Notes: generated from the letters alone by a model not told the origin. Shown: positions 23,401 to 34,920, counted from the stretch's first letter. The stretch: 64,000 nt of DNA from Epichloe hybrida (GCA_019022495.1 JAFEKR010000009.1:2046001-2110000); one strand, 5' to 3'. A program made the numbers and translations.

Positions 23401-25950
23401 TACTATATATTAGCGTATTATCTAGATAGATAATGTAAGTCTTATTAATAAGTCCTTTAAGAGCATTATTAATATACTCCTAAAAAGTCACTAGTGCATT
23501 AACTAGTCTAAATAGCATTACTAGATATTTAAAGTAGCTATATTAATAATAGAACGCTATTTTTTACTTATTACCTAAGTAAATATGTAGCTAGTGGTAT
23601 ATATCTTTTAATTCTAGGACTATAAAAATAACTACACCTGCTAATTAATTAAGAATTTTAGTAATAAGAGGTAAAGGGGTCTTATTCTTAATTATAATCT
23701 TGTTTAGGCCCCTATAATTCATATAAAGCCTTAATTTCCCTCCTTTCTTTAAAATAAATAAAATTAGGGCTTTAGCTAGGCTAACTAATCTTCTAATCTA
23801 CCCTTTAAGCTACACACTTATAAGGTACTCTTTAAGAACCTCTAGCTCCCTTTTAGCTAAATTATATATAGGCCCCTAAGGTAGTGTTTTCCCTTTTTCT
23901 AATTTAATTATATAAGTGTAACCTCCTAGTTTAGGAAGCTTACTTACTAACTCTTTAGAAAAAATATCTATAAACTCCCTATATTCTTCTAGGATTATTA
24001 GTATAAGGCGCTTAGTGATCTTATCCTAATTTAACATAGCTTCTTCACTGCTTATGTTTTCTAAAATTAGTATAACTATAATACCTTTGCTTTTTTACTA
24101 TAAATAAGCGTACTTAAGGATTTATATAGCTACTTTACTATTTATTTATATATCTATTACTACTAGGTCCTTTAATTAGCCTTTTCCTTTTCCTTTTTGA
24201 TTTTTATTTTCTAGAATACTTAGCCTAATCTTTATTACTCCTAATAATAAAGTAACTACTACTATTTTTTTCTCTCTATATACTTACCACTTACTATAAG
24301 TAAAGGAGAGATATTCTATTATTACTAGATATCTCTAATATTTATACTCCTAATATATAATTATAGGTAAATACTCTTTAATCTAGTTTATTCCTAGAAT
24401 TATCCCTTTACCTATATTAGTAATAAAGTAGCTAACTTAGTAAACCTTTGCAAATCCTATACTATCTTTTATCTTAACTAATTTTTTTAGAATTCCTTAA
24501 TATAAAATTACTTTTTTACTTACACTCTTTAATATCCTATTTAATTAGGTTATATTCTCCTTATCCTTTTTTAATAATAATTTTAGATAAATTATTAAAG
24601 ACTATATACCTATATTAAATAGCGCTTACATAGCTAACCACTAGTTATCTTATTATAGAGATACCTATATTCTTATTTTATTATTTATAGGGTATTCCAT
24701 AGTAAGATCGCATTCCTAGGTCTATGCTAATTAAACTAGTATTATATTAGAAAACATAGCTTTATTACTACTTTCCCTATACTTCTTAGTTATATATTTA
24801 GTACTTTTATAGGTAAAATAATCTAGTGCCTAATAAGTTAGTATAGTATACCTAGGCTTTCTATATTTATAGCACACTAGGGATAATCTTTTCCCTTAGT
24901 CTTTACTCTATTACTATGCCCTATCTATAGGTAATGTAAAATAAGAGCATTACCTCTTTCTTTTAGAGTCCTAACCTTTTTTATTATTTTAGCCTAAACC
25001 TATTATAACCTTTGCTTTCTTACCCTAGCCTTATAGTTAGCTCTAGGTTATTAGGATCTCTTAACTAATTATTTACTTCCTTATAGCGTTATTTAAGCTA
25101 TTTAGAAAGATTATAATTCTTAGATATATAAGGATTTCTTTAGGTAACTTAGCTTTTACCTTATCCTAGGCTTATATAAAGGATTAAAATAATTAGTTAT
25201 TCTTTTACCTAAGATTTAGTAGTAACCTTATTGCTTCTAAGTGTCTTATACTTATATTTATTATTCTAGTTTTTAACTATTCTAGAAAATCCGCCTAGGT
25301 AATTAATAAATAATTTATATGCCTATTTATAGCTATATAACGCATTCACTGTTACTTTGTATTACTAGCTAGGTAGCTACCTATATACGCTACCTTAGTT
25401 ACATTATCCTTAAAGGTATAGTAATCTAATTTAAATAATATATCTAAGTTTACTAAGAAATTCTATAGGCTTTTATATATTTCCCCTTTATATATAGGCA
25501 TTTTTATTTATATTCTAATAAGACTACCTTACTATATAATTACTACTATATTACTATAGACTATAGGTAGAATTATAGCTAATGTTTAAGGGGTAATTAT
25601 AGGTCTAGATTAAGGGGTAATTATAGGTCTAGTTTAAGGTCTAGCTAATCCTAGATTTGCCTTAAGCTATCTAATTTATGCCTTTATCTATAAGACCTCT
25701 TATCTCCTCTAAAGGTAACATAGCTTAGATTATATAACTTTATAGCGTTACTATAATGCCCTTTTTTCTTTAGTTATATTATCTATACCTCCACCTAAAT
25801 TAGGATTAAGTAGTGTTTATTATACCCTATTATCTATAGTTCTAGATTATAGGGGTTCTCTATCTTCCTAATTATCTATAGCTTTATTATTATAAGGTAC
25901 TAGTGTGTTTCTTATAGATCTTTAGAGTGTTAGCTATATAATAATCTAGC
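20500..25950 (-). pseudogene. gypsy-I gag-pol with C-terminal chromodomain
   Basis: Minus-strand frames, stops ignored. Gag-like sequence lies about 25900-24900. RT (about 24000-23200) includes the block KLRLYMNYRGLNKIIIKN, an LPLI, a YLDNTLIYS motif where YLDD is expected, then a GLFINLKKC-like block and VKFLGF. RNase H and integrase-like sequence run to about 21200. A chromodomain near 20590-20760 reads HYKYLVK-KGY-ALENS-VLKRDF, with one aromatic Trp replaced by a stop (TGG->TAG). Chromodomains in this position target new insertions to heterochromatin in the chromovirus lineage. Stops are dense, so it is inactive. Confidence 0.82.
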
Positions 25951-25990
25951 TAATAGTTTATATCCTTAAAAAGGTTAAGAGAGATTAATT

Positions 25991-28158
25991 TATTATAGCT
26001 TACACTAAAAGGTTAAGAATAAAGTAATAGCTAAGACTATTATAGTTACTACTAGATAAATACTAGCTAGGGGCAGGTATATAAAGGTTTTAATCTCTAA
26101 CCTAGTACTAATAATATGTATAGTCTTTAATAAATACCTTACTTCATAAGCACGTGGCTATCTTATAGCCAGAGTATTGTTTGTAGTGTAGTTAGTGTAG
26201 TTTTTAGGAAAAATTTGTATTTGTAGTGTAGTTTTTTTTTTCTTATAGTTAGTATAGTGTAGTTTTTTTTCTTATAGTGTAATGTATTGTAGTTTTTTTT
26301 TCCTTGTAGTTAGTATAGTGTAGTTTTTTTTTTTTATAGTGTAATGTATTGTAGTTTTTTTTTACTTATATTGTAGTGTAGTTAGTGTGGTTACTAACTA
26401 CACTAACTACAAAAACTACAATATAGTGTTAGTAAAAAAAAGTGGGCCTTTTTATTATATAATGTTATTATAAGGATTAAAAGAAAGCTAGTTATATAGA
26501 AGCTTTTATTATTACCTATTTTACTTAATTAGTTATAGAATTTATAATATTTACTTTTTTTTAAGAATTTTACTATAACTAGGGTTATTTATAATATTAT
26601 ACCTTTTTAATAACATGATTATACTTATTACTTTATTTTACTAATATAACTTTAAGAAAAACCTTCTAATTATTTTATTTACTATTATTATTAATTATTT
26701 TATGTTTTTATTATTAATTTAATTAAAAAATACCCTAAACTAATATAATTAAATTAAATTAGAAATCTAAATAAATATATAAAAGTTAATAGAATATAGA
26801 CTTAGTACTTTAATATTATTATCAATATAATAAGAACTTAAAAAAAGCTTAAACTATTTATTTACTATTTAAACTAATTAAATATTACTTTAAGCTTTAT
26901 AATTCTAAAGCTTTAAGAAGTTATATATAGTAACTTTATATATCTTATTATAATAATATATAAAGAAAGAATATAATAGACTAATATTTATAATTTATTA
27001 ATAGATAACTAATATTATTATTTTAATTACCCTATATAGCTTAAATAAGCTATAAAAAATAAGTTTAACTTGTTTTTAAAAATAATACTAAGACTTAGTT
27101 TTATATAATATATTATACTTATTATAAAAGCTTTAATAACTTTTATAACCTTAATTACTATTATTACTATAATTACTATTATTTTATATTTATTATTATT
27201 TTAAAAAAAACACAAAAGAGAAAACATTTTTATAATATTAATATTTTTAAAAACCTTAAAATACTAAGTTATTAAAGGCTATAGCTTTTACTATAGTAAT
27301 TTACTTATAATTACTAGTATTTATATTTAAGTTATTTATTTATTATTTATTTATTATTAAACTTTAACACTAATAATATTATAAGTAATCTTAGTAATCT
27401 TAGTAATACTAGTAATATTAGTAATATTAGTATTATAAGCTATTATAAGCTATTATAAGCTATAATAAGATATAATAAGCTATTATAAGCTATAATAAGA
27501 TATAATAAGCTACTTATATTAAGTTTACTAGTAGTTTTTTTATAGTTTTTTTTAAAATAAGTAATAATAATAATTTATAGAAATATAAAATAATTTATAG
27601 AAATAGTAAATAATATAATAAGAAGGTTTTTCTTTAAGTTATATTAGGGAAATAAAGTATTAAGTTAAATAGTATTATTAAAAAAGTATAATATTATATA
27701 TAACCTTACTTAGTTATAATAAAATTATAAAAATAATATAATATTATAAATTCTATAACTAATTTAATAAAATAGGTAATAATAAAAGCTTTTATATAAC
27801 TAGCTTTCTTTTAACCTTATAAATACTAATAACTAATAAAAAGTCTAATACTACATTTATAGTGTTTGTAGTTAGTGTAGTTTAGGAAAAAAAATTTATA
27901 GTGTAATGTATTATAGTTTTTTTTTTTTTATAGTTAGTGTAGTGTAGTTTTTTTTTCCTTATAGTTAGTGTAGTTTATAGTGTAGTGTAGTTTGTAGTGT
28001 AGTTACTACACTACACTACAAATACTACACTACACTACACGTTTTAGTGTAATACTCTGCTTATAGCTAGCTAGCCTCTTTGTTATCTGCATGGCCTGAA
28101 GGTTCTCCGAAGACCCGCTTCGATAAACATCCTATCTTTGACCTCTGCGCTCCTGATA
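25991..28158 (-). repeat. 5' LTR of gypsy-I, split by hAT element A2
   Basis: LTR sequence at 25991-26169 and 28060-28158, together about 270 bp once the insertion and one copy of the 8-bp duplication are removed. The inner part (25991-26169) is strongly AT-shifted (TATTATAGCTTACAC against TGTCACGGCTTGCAC in the partner). The outer part beyond the insertion (28068-28158) is well preserved, with GGCCTGAAGGTTCTCCGAAG where the partner has an AT-shifted form. Confidence 0.92.
26170..28059. mobile_element. Non-autonomous hAT element A2
   Basis: 1890 bp, inverted relative to A1: starts CAGAGTATTG, ends TAATACTCTG. The perfect 8-bp duplication CTTATAGC (26162-26169, 28060-28067) shows it inserted in the 5' LTR of gypsy-I. 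Subterminal arrays of GTAGTGTAG type at both ends; AT-rich non-coding interior closely similar to A1 and A3 in reverse. Confidence 0.9.
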
Positions 28159-29542
28159 TTCCAAGCTTCTAATGGGGTTTAACACTATCGAATTAAGTAT
28201 CCAGAAATTGCTACTTCTAAATCAGAAGAAAAAAAACCTAAAAAGATCATTAGTAAGTCTTTTATTCTATTTTATTCTATTTATTTTAAATTTTAAATAA
28301 TTAATTCTATACTAACTATATATCTAGTACCTGAAATTCCAGTAGTATCCACTCCTACTAATTAGTCTTCTTTAACCTCTTCTTTTTTAACAAAAAGACC
28401 TCGAAATCATACTATTTCAGAGGAATTTTTATCTAAAGAAGCGGTTGATCTAGTTATTAAATTTCTACTAGAAAATAACCTTTCTTTTGCTATAATTAAT
28501 AGCAAATCCTTTAAAAATTTACTAAATTATTATTCTAGGTAAGTTAATTCTTTTCCTATAACTATTATAGTTATTTAAGCTAATTTATATAGGAATAATG
28601 ATTTAGCTTCTTTGCTTAGTTACCGAACAATAATACATAGAATAAATACTATGTATTATTTATCTAAGCAAAAAATCCTCTAACAAATCCAATATCAAAT
28701 TAAACATCAAGGTTTAATTTCGGTTTAACTAGATATTTGGACTTCGTTTAATTCAAAGTCTTATCTAGGGGTTATTATAAGCTGGCTTAATCCAAACTTT
28801 AAGCTAGAATATAAGCTAATTGGTAAGTCTTTTAATTAGTATTAATTCTATTATTTACTAATTATTTTACTTATAGGATTTAAATATCTATCAAATTCAC
28901 ATATAGGAGCTTATATTTACCAATACTTTAATAATCTTATTAAAGACTATTACTTAGAGCCAAAGGATATTCTTAGGTAAGTTATTTCTCTAAATATTAT
29001 AACTATTATTACACTTTAATTCTAATTTATATATAGTTTTACTAGGGATAATGGTTCTAATAATAATACTTTTATAACTTCTTATATTAATAAGAGTTAT
29101 AATAGTATTAGTATTAAACCATATAATATCCGATGTATAGCTCACGTTCTTAATATCATAGCTAAGGATATTATTACGAATTTTATTAAATCTATTTCTT
29201 CTAAGGAAGACTTAGAAAGTTTTAAAAATAGTGAATATCTTCACTATTCTACAGAAGAAACTTCGTATATCCAAGGGAATCCTGATTTTCAACAATTTAA
29301 ATCCTTAGCAAATGGTAAGTAATTAATCTATTATTCTTTACTATTTTTTATCTAATAATGCTAATATTAATTATAGGTATACTAGGAAAGGTTAAAAGGA
29401 TTGCTATTCTAATTAAGAATAACCAAGCTTTATATAAAACTTGGTTAAAATGCCTTAGAAAAGCAAAAACACAAGGTAACCTAGCTAAGAATTATAATAT
29501 TATGAAGATTCCTTTAGGTAAGTCTTTAATTCTTATTATAAT

Positions 29543-30360
29543 TGTTAAAAATAAGACCTATTTTTAGCCCTTTCTAGTTAAAGGACCTTTCTATTACTAG
29601 CTTGCATTGCAAGCCTGACAGCTGCACTGCAGCTGTCAACGGTCGCAAAGGTGGCCGTCAATGGCTACGTCGCAGCTGTTAACAGCTACGACTGACCGTG
29701 TAAATAACTAATCTAAATCAATTATTAATTGTGGATTATTTAATTGCGTTATGGCTGCAAGCGTAGCTATAACCGTAGCGCCACTAGTAATTAGGTAAGC
29801 TAGGGTGACATAAGCAGGTTACCCTATAGCTATCTTTAATAGCGATTTTCTCTTTAACTAGAGGTCATACAAAAGTCTTACATATAGCAAATTAAAGCTA
29901 GAAGACAGGGCTTTTATTTTATACAGGAATATTTTTAGGACTAAAATTTAGTGCATATAGGTTACTAGTTTGTATGGTGGTGAGTCGATTTTTTGGATTT
30001 TACATACAAATGAATTTTGCGGAAAATCAAAAGTGGCCCTTAAGACCTCTCTGACGGCCCGGATCCACCGATACGGTCGGTGGGTATATGAGAGGAAGAA
30101 GATCTTTTCAATCTAGCTAGATAGCTAGGCCTCTTAATCCAACAGCCGCATTGCCTGTACAACATCACTAAAATCAATTCTATTAGTATATAAGATATCG
30201 TAAAAGTCATCTAGATTGAATTCAATTAGTTGATAACTGCCGAAACCTTCCGTTGCGTTGCGTTGAATAAATATTCAACGTGGTGGCTCTATTGGTCCCC
30301 GACCGTAGAAGCTACACTTGTACAGCTGTTGCCAGCTGGCAACTAGCTCCCTACATTTCA
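29543..30360 (+). repeat. Solo copia LTR in a transposase intron
   Basis: 818 bp, the same LTR as copia-1, in the opposite plus-strand orientation: starts TGTTAAAAATAAG, ends CTACATTTCA. The 5-bp duplication ATAAT flanks it (29538-29542, 30361-30365). No internal copia sequence is present, so it is the product of LTR-LTR recombination. It lies between the GTAAGT donor near 29518 and the TATAG acceptor near 30399 of a hAT-1 intron. Better preserved than either copia-1 LTR. Confidence 0.93.
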
Positions 30361-30523
30361 ATAATAATTATACCTAATACTAATCTATTATATTTATAGC
30401 CAATGAAACAAGGTGGAATTCAACCTATAAGATGATTAATACTTCTTTAGAGCTTAAAGAAGCTATTATTCTTCTTAATAGGGAAACTAATATTGCTGCC
30501 CTTAAGGATGCTATGCCTACAAC

Positions 30524-32661
30524 CAGAGTATTGCACTAAAACGTGTAGTGTAGTGTAGTATTTATAGTGTAGTGTAGTATTTATAGTGTAGTGTAGTATT
30601 TATAGTGTAGTGTAGTATTTATAGTGTAGTGTAGTATTTATAGTGTAGTGTAGTATTTATAGTGTAGTGTAGTATTTATAGTGTAGTGTAGTAACTACAC
30701 TATAAACTACACTATACTATAAACTACACTAACTATAAGGAAAAAAAAACTACACTACACTAACTATAAAAAAAAAAAACTACAATATATTACACTACAA
30801 ATTTTTTTTCCTAAACTACACTAACTACAAATACTATAAATATAATATTAGACTTTTTATTAGTTATTAGTATTATAAGGATTAAAAGAATGCTAGTTAT
30901 ATAAAAGCTTTTATTATTACCTATTTTATTTAATTAGTTATAGAATTTATAATATTATATTATTTTAGTAATTTTACTATAACTAAGTAAGGTTATATAT
31001 AATATTATACTTTTTAATAATACTATTTAACTTAATACTTTATTTCCCTAATATAACTTAAAGAAAAACCTTCTTATTATATTATTTACTATTTCTATAA
31101 ATTATTTTATATTTCTATAAATTATTATTATTACTTATTTTAAAAAAACTATAAAAAGAACTACTAGTAAACTTAATATAAGTAGCTTATTATATCTTAT
31201 TATAGCTTATAATAGCTTATTATATAGCTTATAATAGCTTATAATAGCTTATAATACTAATATTACTAGTATTACTAAGATTACTAAGATTACTAAGATT
31301 ACTTATTATTATTATTAGTGTTAAAGTTTAATAAATAATAAATAATAAATAAATAACTTAAATATAAATACTAGTAATTATAAGTAAATTACTATAGTAA
31401 AAGCTATAGTTTTTAATAACTTAGTATTTTAAGGTTTTTAAAAATATTAATATTATAAAAATGTTTTCTCTTTTATATTTTTTTAAAATAATAATAAAAG
31501 TAAAATAATAGTAATAATAGTAATTAAGTAATAATAGTAATAATAGTATTAATAGTAATAATAGTATTAATAGTAATAATAGTATTAATAGTAATAATAG
31601 TATTAATAGTAATAATAGTATTAATAGTAATAATAGTATTAATAGTAATAATAGTATTAATAGTAATAATAGTATTAATAGTAATAATAGTAATTAAGGT
31701 TATTAAAGTTATTAAAGCTCTTATAATAAGTATAGTATATTATATAAAAGTAAGTCTTAGTTTTATTTTAAAAAATAAGTTAAACTTATTTTTTATAGCT
31801 TAATTAAGCTATATAGGGTAATTAAAATAATACTATTAATTATTTATTAATAGATTATAAATATTAGTTTATTATATTCTTTATTTATATATTATAGTAA
31901 TAAGATATATAAAGTTACTATATATAACTTCTTAAGCCTTTAGAATTATAAAGCTAAAAGTAATATTTAATTAGTTTAAATCTTAAATAAATAGTTTAAG
32001 CTTTTTTTAAGTTCTTATTATATTAAGAATAAGATTTAAGTACTAAGTATATATTTTATTAACTTCTAGTAATTTATCTAGATTTCTTAATTAATTTTAT
32101 TCTATTAGTTTAGGGTATTTTTTATTTAAAATAATAATAATAATATTTTAAAATATAAAATAATTAATAGTAATAGTAAATAAAATAATAAGAAGGTTTT
32201 TCTTTAAGTTATATTAGTAAAATAAAGTATTAGGTATAATAGTATTATTAAAAAGTTATAATATTATAAATTACCCTAGTTATAGTAAAATCCTTAAAAA
32301 AAAGGTAAATTTTATAAATTATATAACTAATTAGGTAAAATAGGTAATAATAAAAGCTTCTATATAACTAGCCTTCTTTTAATCCTTATAATAACCTTAT
32401 ATAATAAAAAGGCCCACTTTTTTTTTTACTAATACTACATTTGTAGTTTTTGTAGTTAGTGTAGTTAGTAACTACACTAACTACACTACACTATAAGTAA
32501 AAAAAAACTACATTACACTACACTATAAAAAAAAAATACATTATACTAACTACAAAAAAAAAAAAAAACTACAATACATTAACTACAAGAAAAAAAAAAC
32601 TACACTACAAATACAAATTTTTCCTAAAAACTACACTAACTACACTACAAACAATACTCTG
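30524..32661. mobile_element. Non-autonomous hAT element A3, with expanded tandem repeats
   Basis: Ends CAGAGTATTGC and CAATACTCTG, same orientation as A1. About 290 bp longer than A1, mainly because of two expansions: a roughly 19-bp GTAGTGTAGTATTTATAGT unit repeated about seven times at 30548-30690, and an 18-bp (ATAATAGTATTAATAGTA) unit repeated about nine times at 31525-31692. Flanks are CCTACAAC on the left and ACAACAAT on the right, not a clean duplication, which suggests loss of sequence on the right after insertion. Confidence 0.82.
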
Positions 32662-33218
32662 ACAACAATGCTCTGATCCTTAGTATTTATTTAAAATAAC
32701 TTATTAGTTCTTACTTACTATTATTATAAAGTTTAGTTTATAATATTATATACTTATTCTTACTTACCTTACTAAAGTGCCTTAAGTTTTATAGCTAGAG
32801 ACTATAGTATCTCTTTATATTTAGCTAAAGATAATAGTCTTAATAAGGACTCTTATAATATCTAGGAACTTACTCTTTTACTTAATCTTTACTCCTTAGT
32901 TTCTTATTAATACTTATTACTTATATTTTATTATATTTACCTTTCCTATTCTTATAATATTTCTTAGATACTAATATTCAAGACTTTAAGATTCTTAGTA
33001 AAGGTATATATAATAGGCTACTAATAATCCTAGATATAAAGTCTATTACTTTAAGCTATTTTAGTATACTATTTAATTAGTTAGTTCTTATTACTAGCTT
33101 TATTCTCCTAGGCTATAATTATTATACTAATAGGTAAACCTTTACTAATTATTTAGGTTATAAAATAAGGTAGCTAGCGCTTTATTATATTATATATTAG
33201 GTATTAGAGGTTAAAGTC

Positions 33219-33795
33219 TGTTAAAAATAAGACCTATTTTTAGCCCTTTCTAGTTAAAGGACCTTTCTATTACTAGCTTGCATTGCAAGCCTAATAGCTG
33301 CACTGCAGCTGTTAATGGTCGCGAAGGTAGCTATTAATAGCTATGACTAACCATGTGAATAACTAATCTAAATCAATTATCAATTGTGGATTATTCAATT
33401 GCGTTGTGGCTGTAAGCGTAACTATAATCGCAGTGCCACTAGTAATTAGGTAAGCTAGGGTAACGTAAGCAGGTTACCCTATACGCGGGTTACCCTATAG
33501 CTATCTTTAACAGCGATTTTCTCCTTAACTAAAGGTTATATAAAAGTCTTATATATAGCAAATTAAAGCTAGAAGATAGGGCTTTTATTTAATGCAGGAA
33601 TATTTTTTAGACTAAAATTTAGTGTATACAGGTTGCTAGTTTATATAGTGGTGAGTTAATTTCTTGGATTTTACATATAAATAAATTTTGCAGTCAATAA
33701 AAAGTAGCCTATAAGACCTCTCTAGTAGTCAAGATCCACTAATATAGTTAGTAAGTATACAAGAGAAAGAAGATCTTTTTAATCTAGCTAGATAG
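33219..33795 (+). repeat. Truncated copia LTR
   Basis: Matches the first roughly 577 bp of the 818-bp LTR at 29543-30360 (starts TGTTAAAAATAAGACC) and stops at CTAGCTAGATAG, with a local repeat of the ACCCTATA...GGGTTACCCTATAG segment near 33475-33500. It abuts the gypsy-II fragment on its left and a gypsy-II LTR tip on its right. Confidence 0.85.
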
Positions 33796-33797
33796 TT

Positions 33798-33825
33798 TGT
33801 CAAGCGGAAAACAACACCCTAAAAG
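33798..33825 (-). repeat. 28-bp tip of a gypsy-II LTR
   Basis: Begins TGTCAAGCGGAAAACAACAC, identical to the reverse complement of the end of the LTR at 51327-51799, and stops where a hAT terminus begins. It shows that a second antisense gypsy-II insertion once entered the copia LTR here. Confidence 0.75.
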
Positions 33826-33839
33826 CAGAGTATTGCACT
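33826..33839. repeat. 14-bp scrap of a family-A hAT terminus
   Basis: CAGAGTATTGCACT is identical to the first bases of elements A1 and A3. It is followed at once by the terminus of hAT-2. Confidence 0.7.
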
Positions 33840-33999
33840 CAGAGCATTGTTGTATTGTATTGTATTGTATTTTTTAGCCCTTCGATGTATTGTATTGTAT
33901 TGTATTGCCCTATGTATTGTATTATGTATTATATTGTATTAAAAATACAATACAATAATACATATACAATGTATTATTAGGGAAAAAAAAAGTGGAGTA

Positions 34000-34920
34000 T
34001 TATATAAATTCATTATATAGTAGATTTTTTAAGTAATTTAATTATAGTATTCTTATTTTTATATATAATTTAGTTATTTATTTAAAAATCTATAAAGTTT
34101 TAGCTTATTTATAAAAGTAAGCTTATTATAGATATTATATACCTTAATAAAGTAATTCTTAGTTTAGTTTATAGAATGATTTTTTTATACTTTTTAAAAG
34201 ACTTTTTATCTTAATATCTTTTTTCTTAGATTTACTATTACTTTTATTATATAAAAAAATACAATATAATACAATACAATACAATACAATATAATGTATT
34301 ATATAATATTAAGGGTAGTATATATATCTTAAATATATTAGATTTTAAGCGTAATCTAAATATAGTATTCGTATTTTTTTAAATAATTTAGATATTTATT
34401 TAAAATTCTATAAAGTTTTAGCTTATTTAGTAAAGTAAGCTTATTATATATATAGGGTAGCTATATATGGTTTATTTTTATCTTATCTTATACCTTAATT
34501 TATTTACTATATTTAAAAGGTTTTTTTAACTTTATATCTTTTTTATAGGATTTATTAATGATTTTATTATATAAAAAATATAATACAATACAATACAATA
34601 CAATACAATATAATACAATACAATATAATGTATTATATGATATTAAGGGTAGTATATATATCCTAAATATATTAGATTTTAAGGGTAATTTAAATATAGT
34701 ATTCCTATTTTTATAAATAATTTAGAAATTTATTTAAAATTTTATAAAGTTTTAGCTTATTTAGTAAAGTAAGCTTATTATATATTTAGGGTAGCTAAAT
34801 ATTATATATTAGAATATAGGCTTATACTTTAATTTTTTTTCTATCTTATAAAGGTCTTTTTACTATTCTATTATTTTTTATAGATTTACTACTAATTTCT
34901 ATACCTTTTTTAGCTTTTAT
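34000..34920. repeat. Three tandem repeats of roughly 310-330 bp in the hAT-2 leader
   Basis: Three units share TAGATTTTAAG...TTATTTAAAATTCTATAAAGTTTTAGC, AGTAAAGTAAGCTTATTATA and, in units one and two, a closing ACAATACAATACAATA array followed by a TGTATTATAT element and GGGTAGTATATATAT. The unit border repeats a mini version of the element's own subterminal array. Non-coding. Confidence 0.75.

Larger units (their letters stand above)
17796..28158 (-). mobile_element. Full-length chromodomain Ty3/gypsy retrotransposon (gypsy-I)
   Basis: LTRs at 17796-18065 and 25991-28158 (the latter enlarged by an inserted hAT element), opening TGTCACGG and closing CTCCTGATA (RIP-altered CA). The 5-bp duplication TTCCA is at 17791-17795 and 28159-28163. 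Pol is on the minus strand in the order RT, RNase H, integrase, chromodomain. The element landed in the hAT-1 transposase gene. It has itself been hit by a TA-flanked MITE (19029-19599) and by hAT element A2. All frames are broken. Confidence 0.92.
17504..30523 (+). pseudogene. hAT-1 transposase gene, interrupted by gypsy-I, start codon lost, 3' part missing
   Basis: Coding pieces 17504-17795 and 28159-30523 join across the gypsy-I insertion: the duplicated TTCCA restores the sequence found uninterrupted at 36115-36160 in hAT-2. The start is ATA at 17504-17506 where hAT-2 has ATG. Several GTAAGT...AG introns are visible (for example before 28330, 28570, 28880, 29035). The hAT catalytic region reads TRDNGSNNNTF near 29043 with CIAHVLNII near 29140, typical of the RNase H-like core with its Asp and the C-x-x-H motif. 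The sequence stops after a VALKDA-like block at 30515-30523, so the C-terminal dimerisation region is absent. This copy keeps more CpA than most neighbours. Confidence 0.82.
14102..32675. mobile_element. 18.6-kb hAT-bounded nest of insertions
   Basis: The left end begins CAGAGCATTGC and the right end finishes CAATGCTCTG, an inverted pair. The 8-bp sequence ATCCTTAG lies directly outside both ends (14094-14101 and 32676-32683), the duplication length typical of hAT transposons. The sequence outside is contiguous gypsy-II. Inside are further insertions, including a second hAT left end at 16052 and the transposase gene at 17504-30523. Only about 90 bp at the left and 14 bp at the right can be assigned to this outermost element with confidence. 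It was either a small hAT derivative or one that lost its middle. Confidence 0.8.
12957..33218 (-). mobile_element. Antisense, incomplete Ty3/gypsy copy (gypsy-II family) split by a hAT nest
   Basis: Reverse complement of the 3' end of the sense gypsy-II at 39827-51799. 12957-13429 matches its LTR and 13430-14101 matches the adjoining internal sequence (sense coordinates about 51326 down to 50640). The match resumes at 32676 and continues to 33218 (sense about 50640 down to 50050). The interruption 14102-32675 is flanked by ATCCTTAG on both sides, so the two parts were once contiguous. Gag and pol are missing: the copy ends at a copia LTR at 33219. Confidence 0.85.

Noticed and set aside
29358..29567. 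69-codon frame starting MLILIIGIL
   Set aside because: The first residues translate an intron; the middle is an exon of the hAT-1 transposase and the end runs through another intron into the solo copia LTR. It is not a separate gene.
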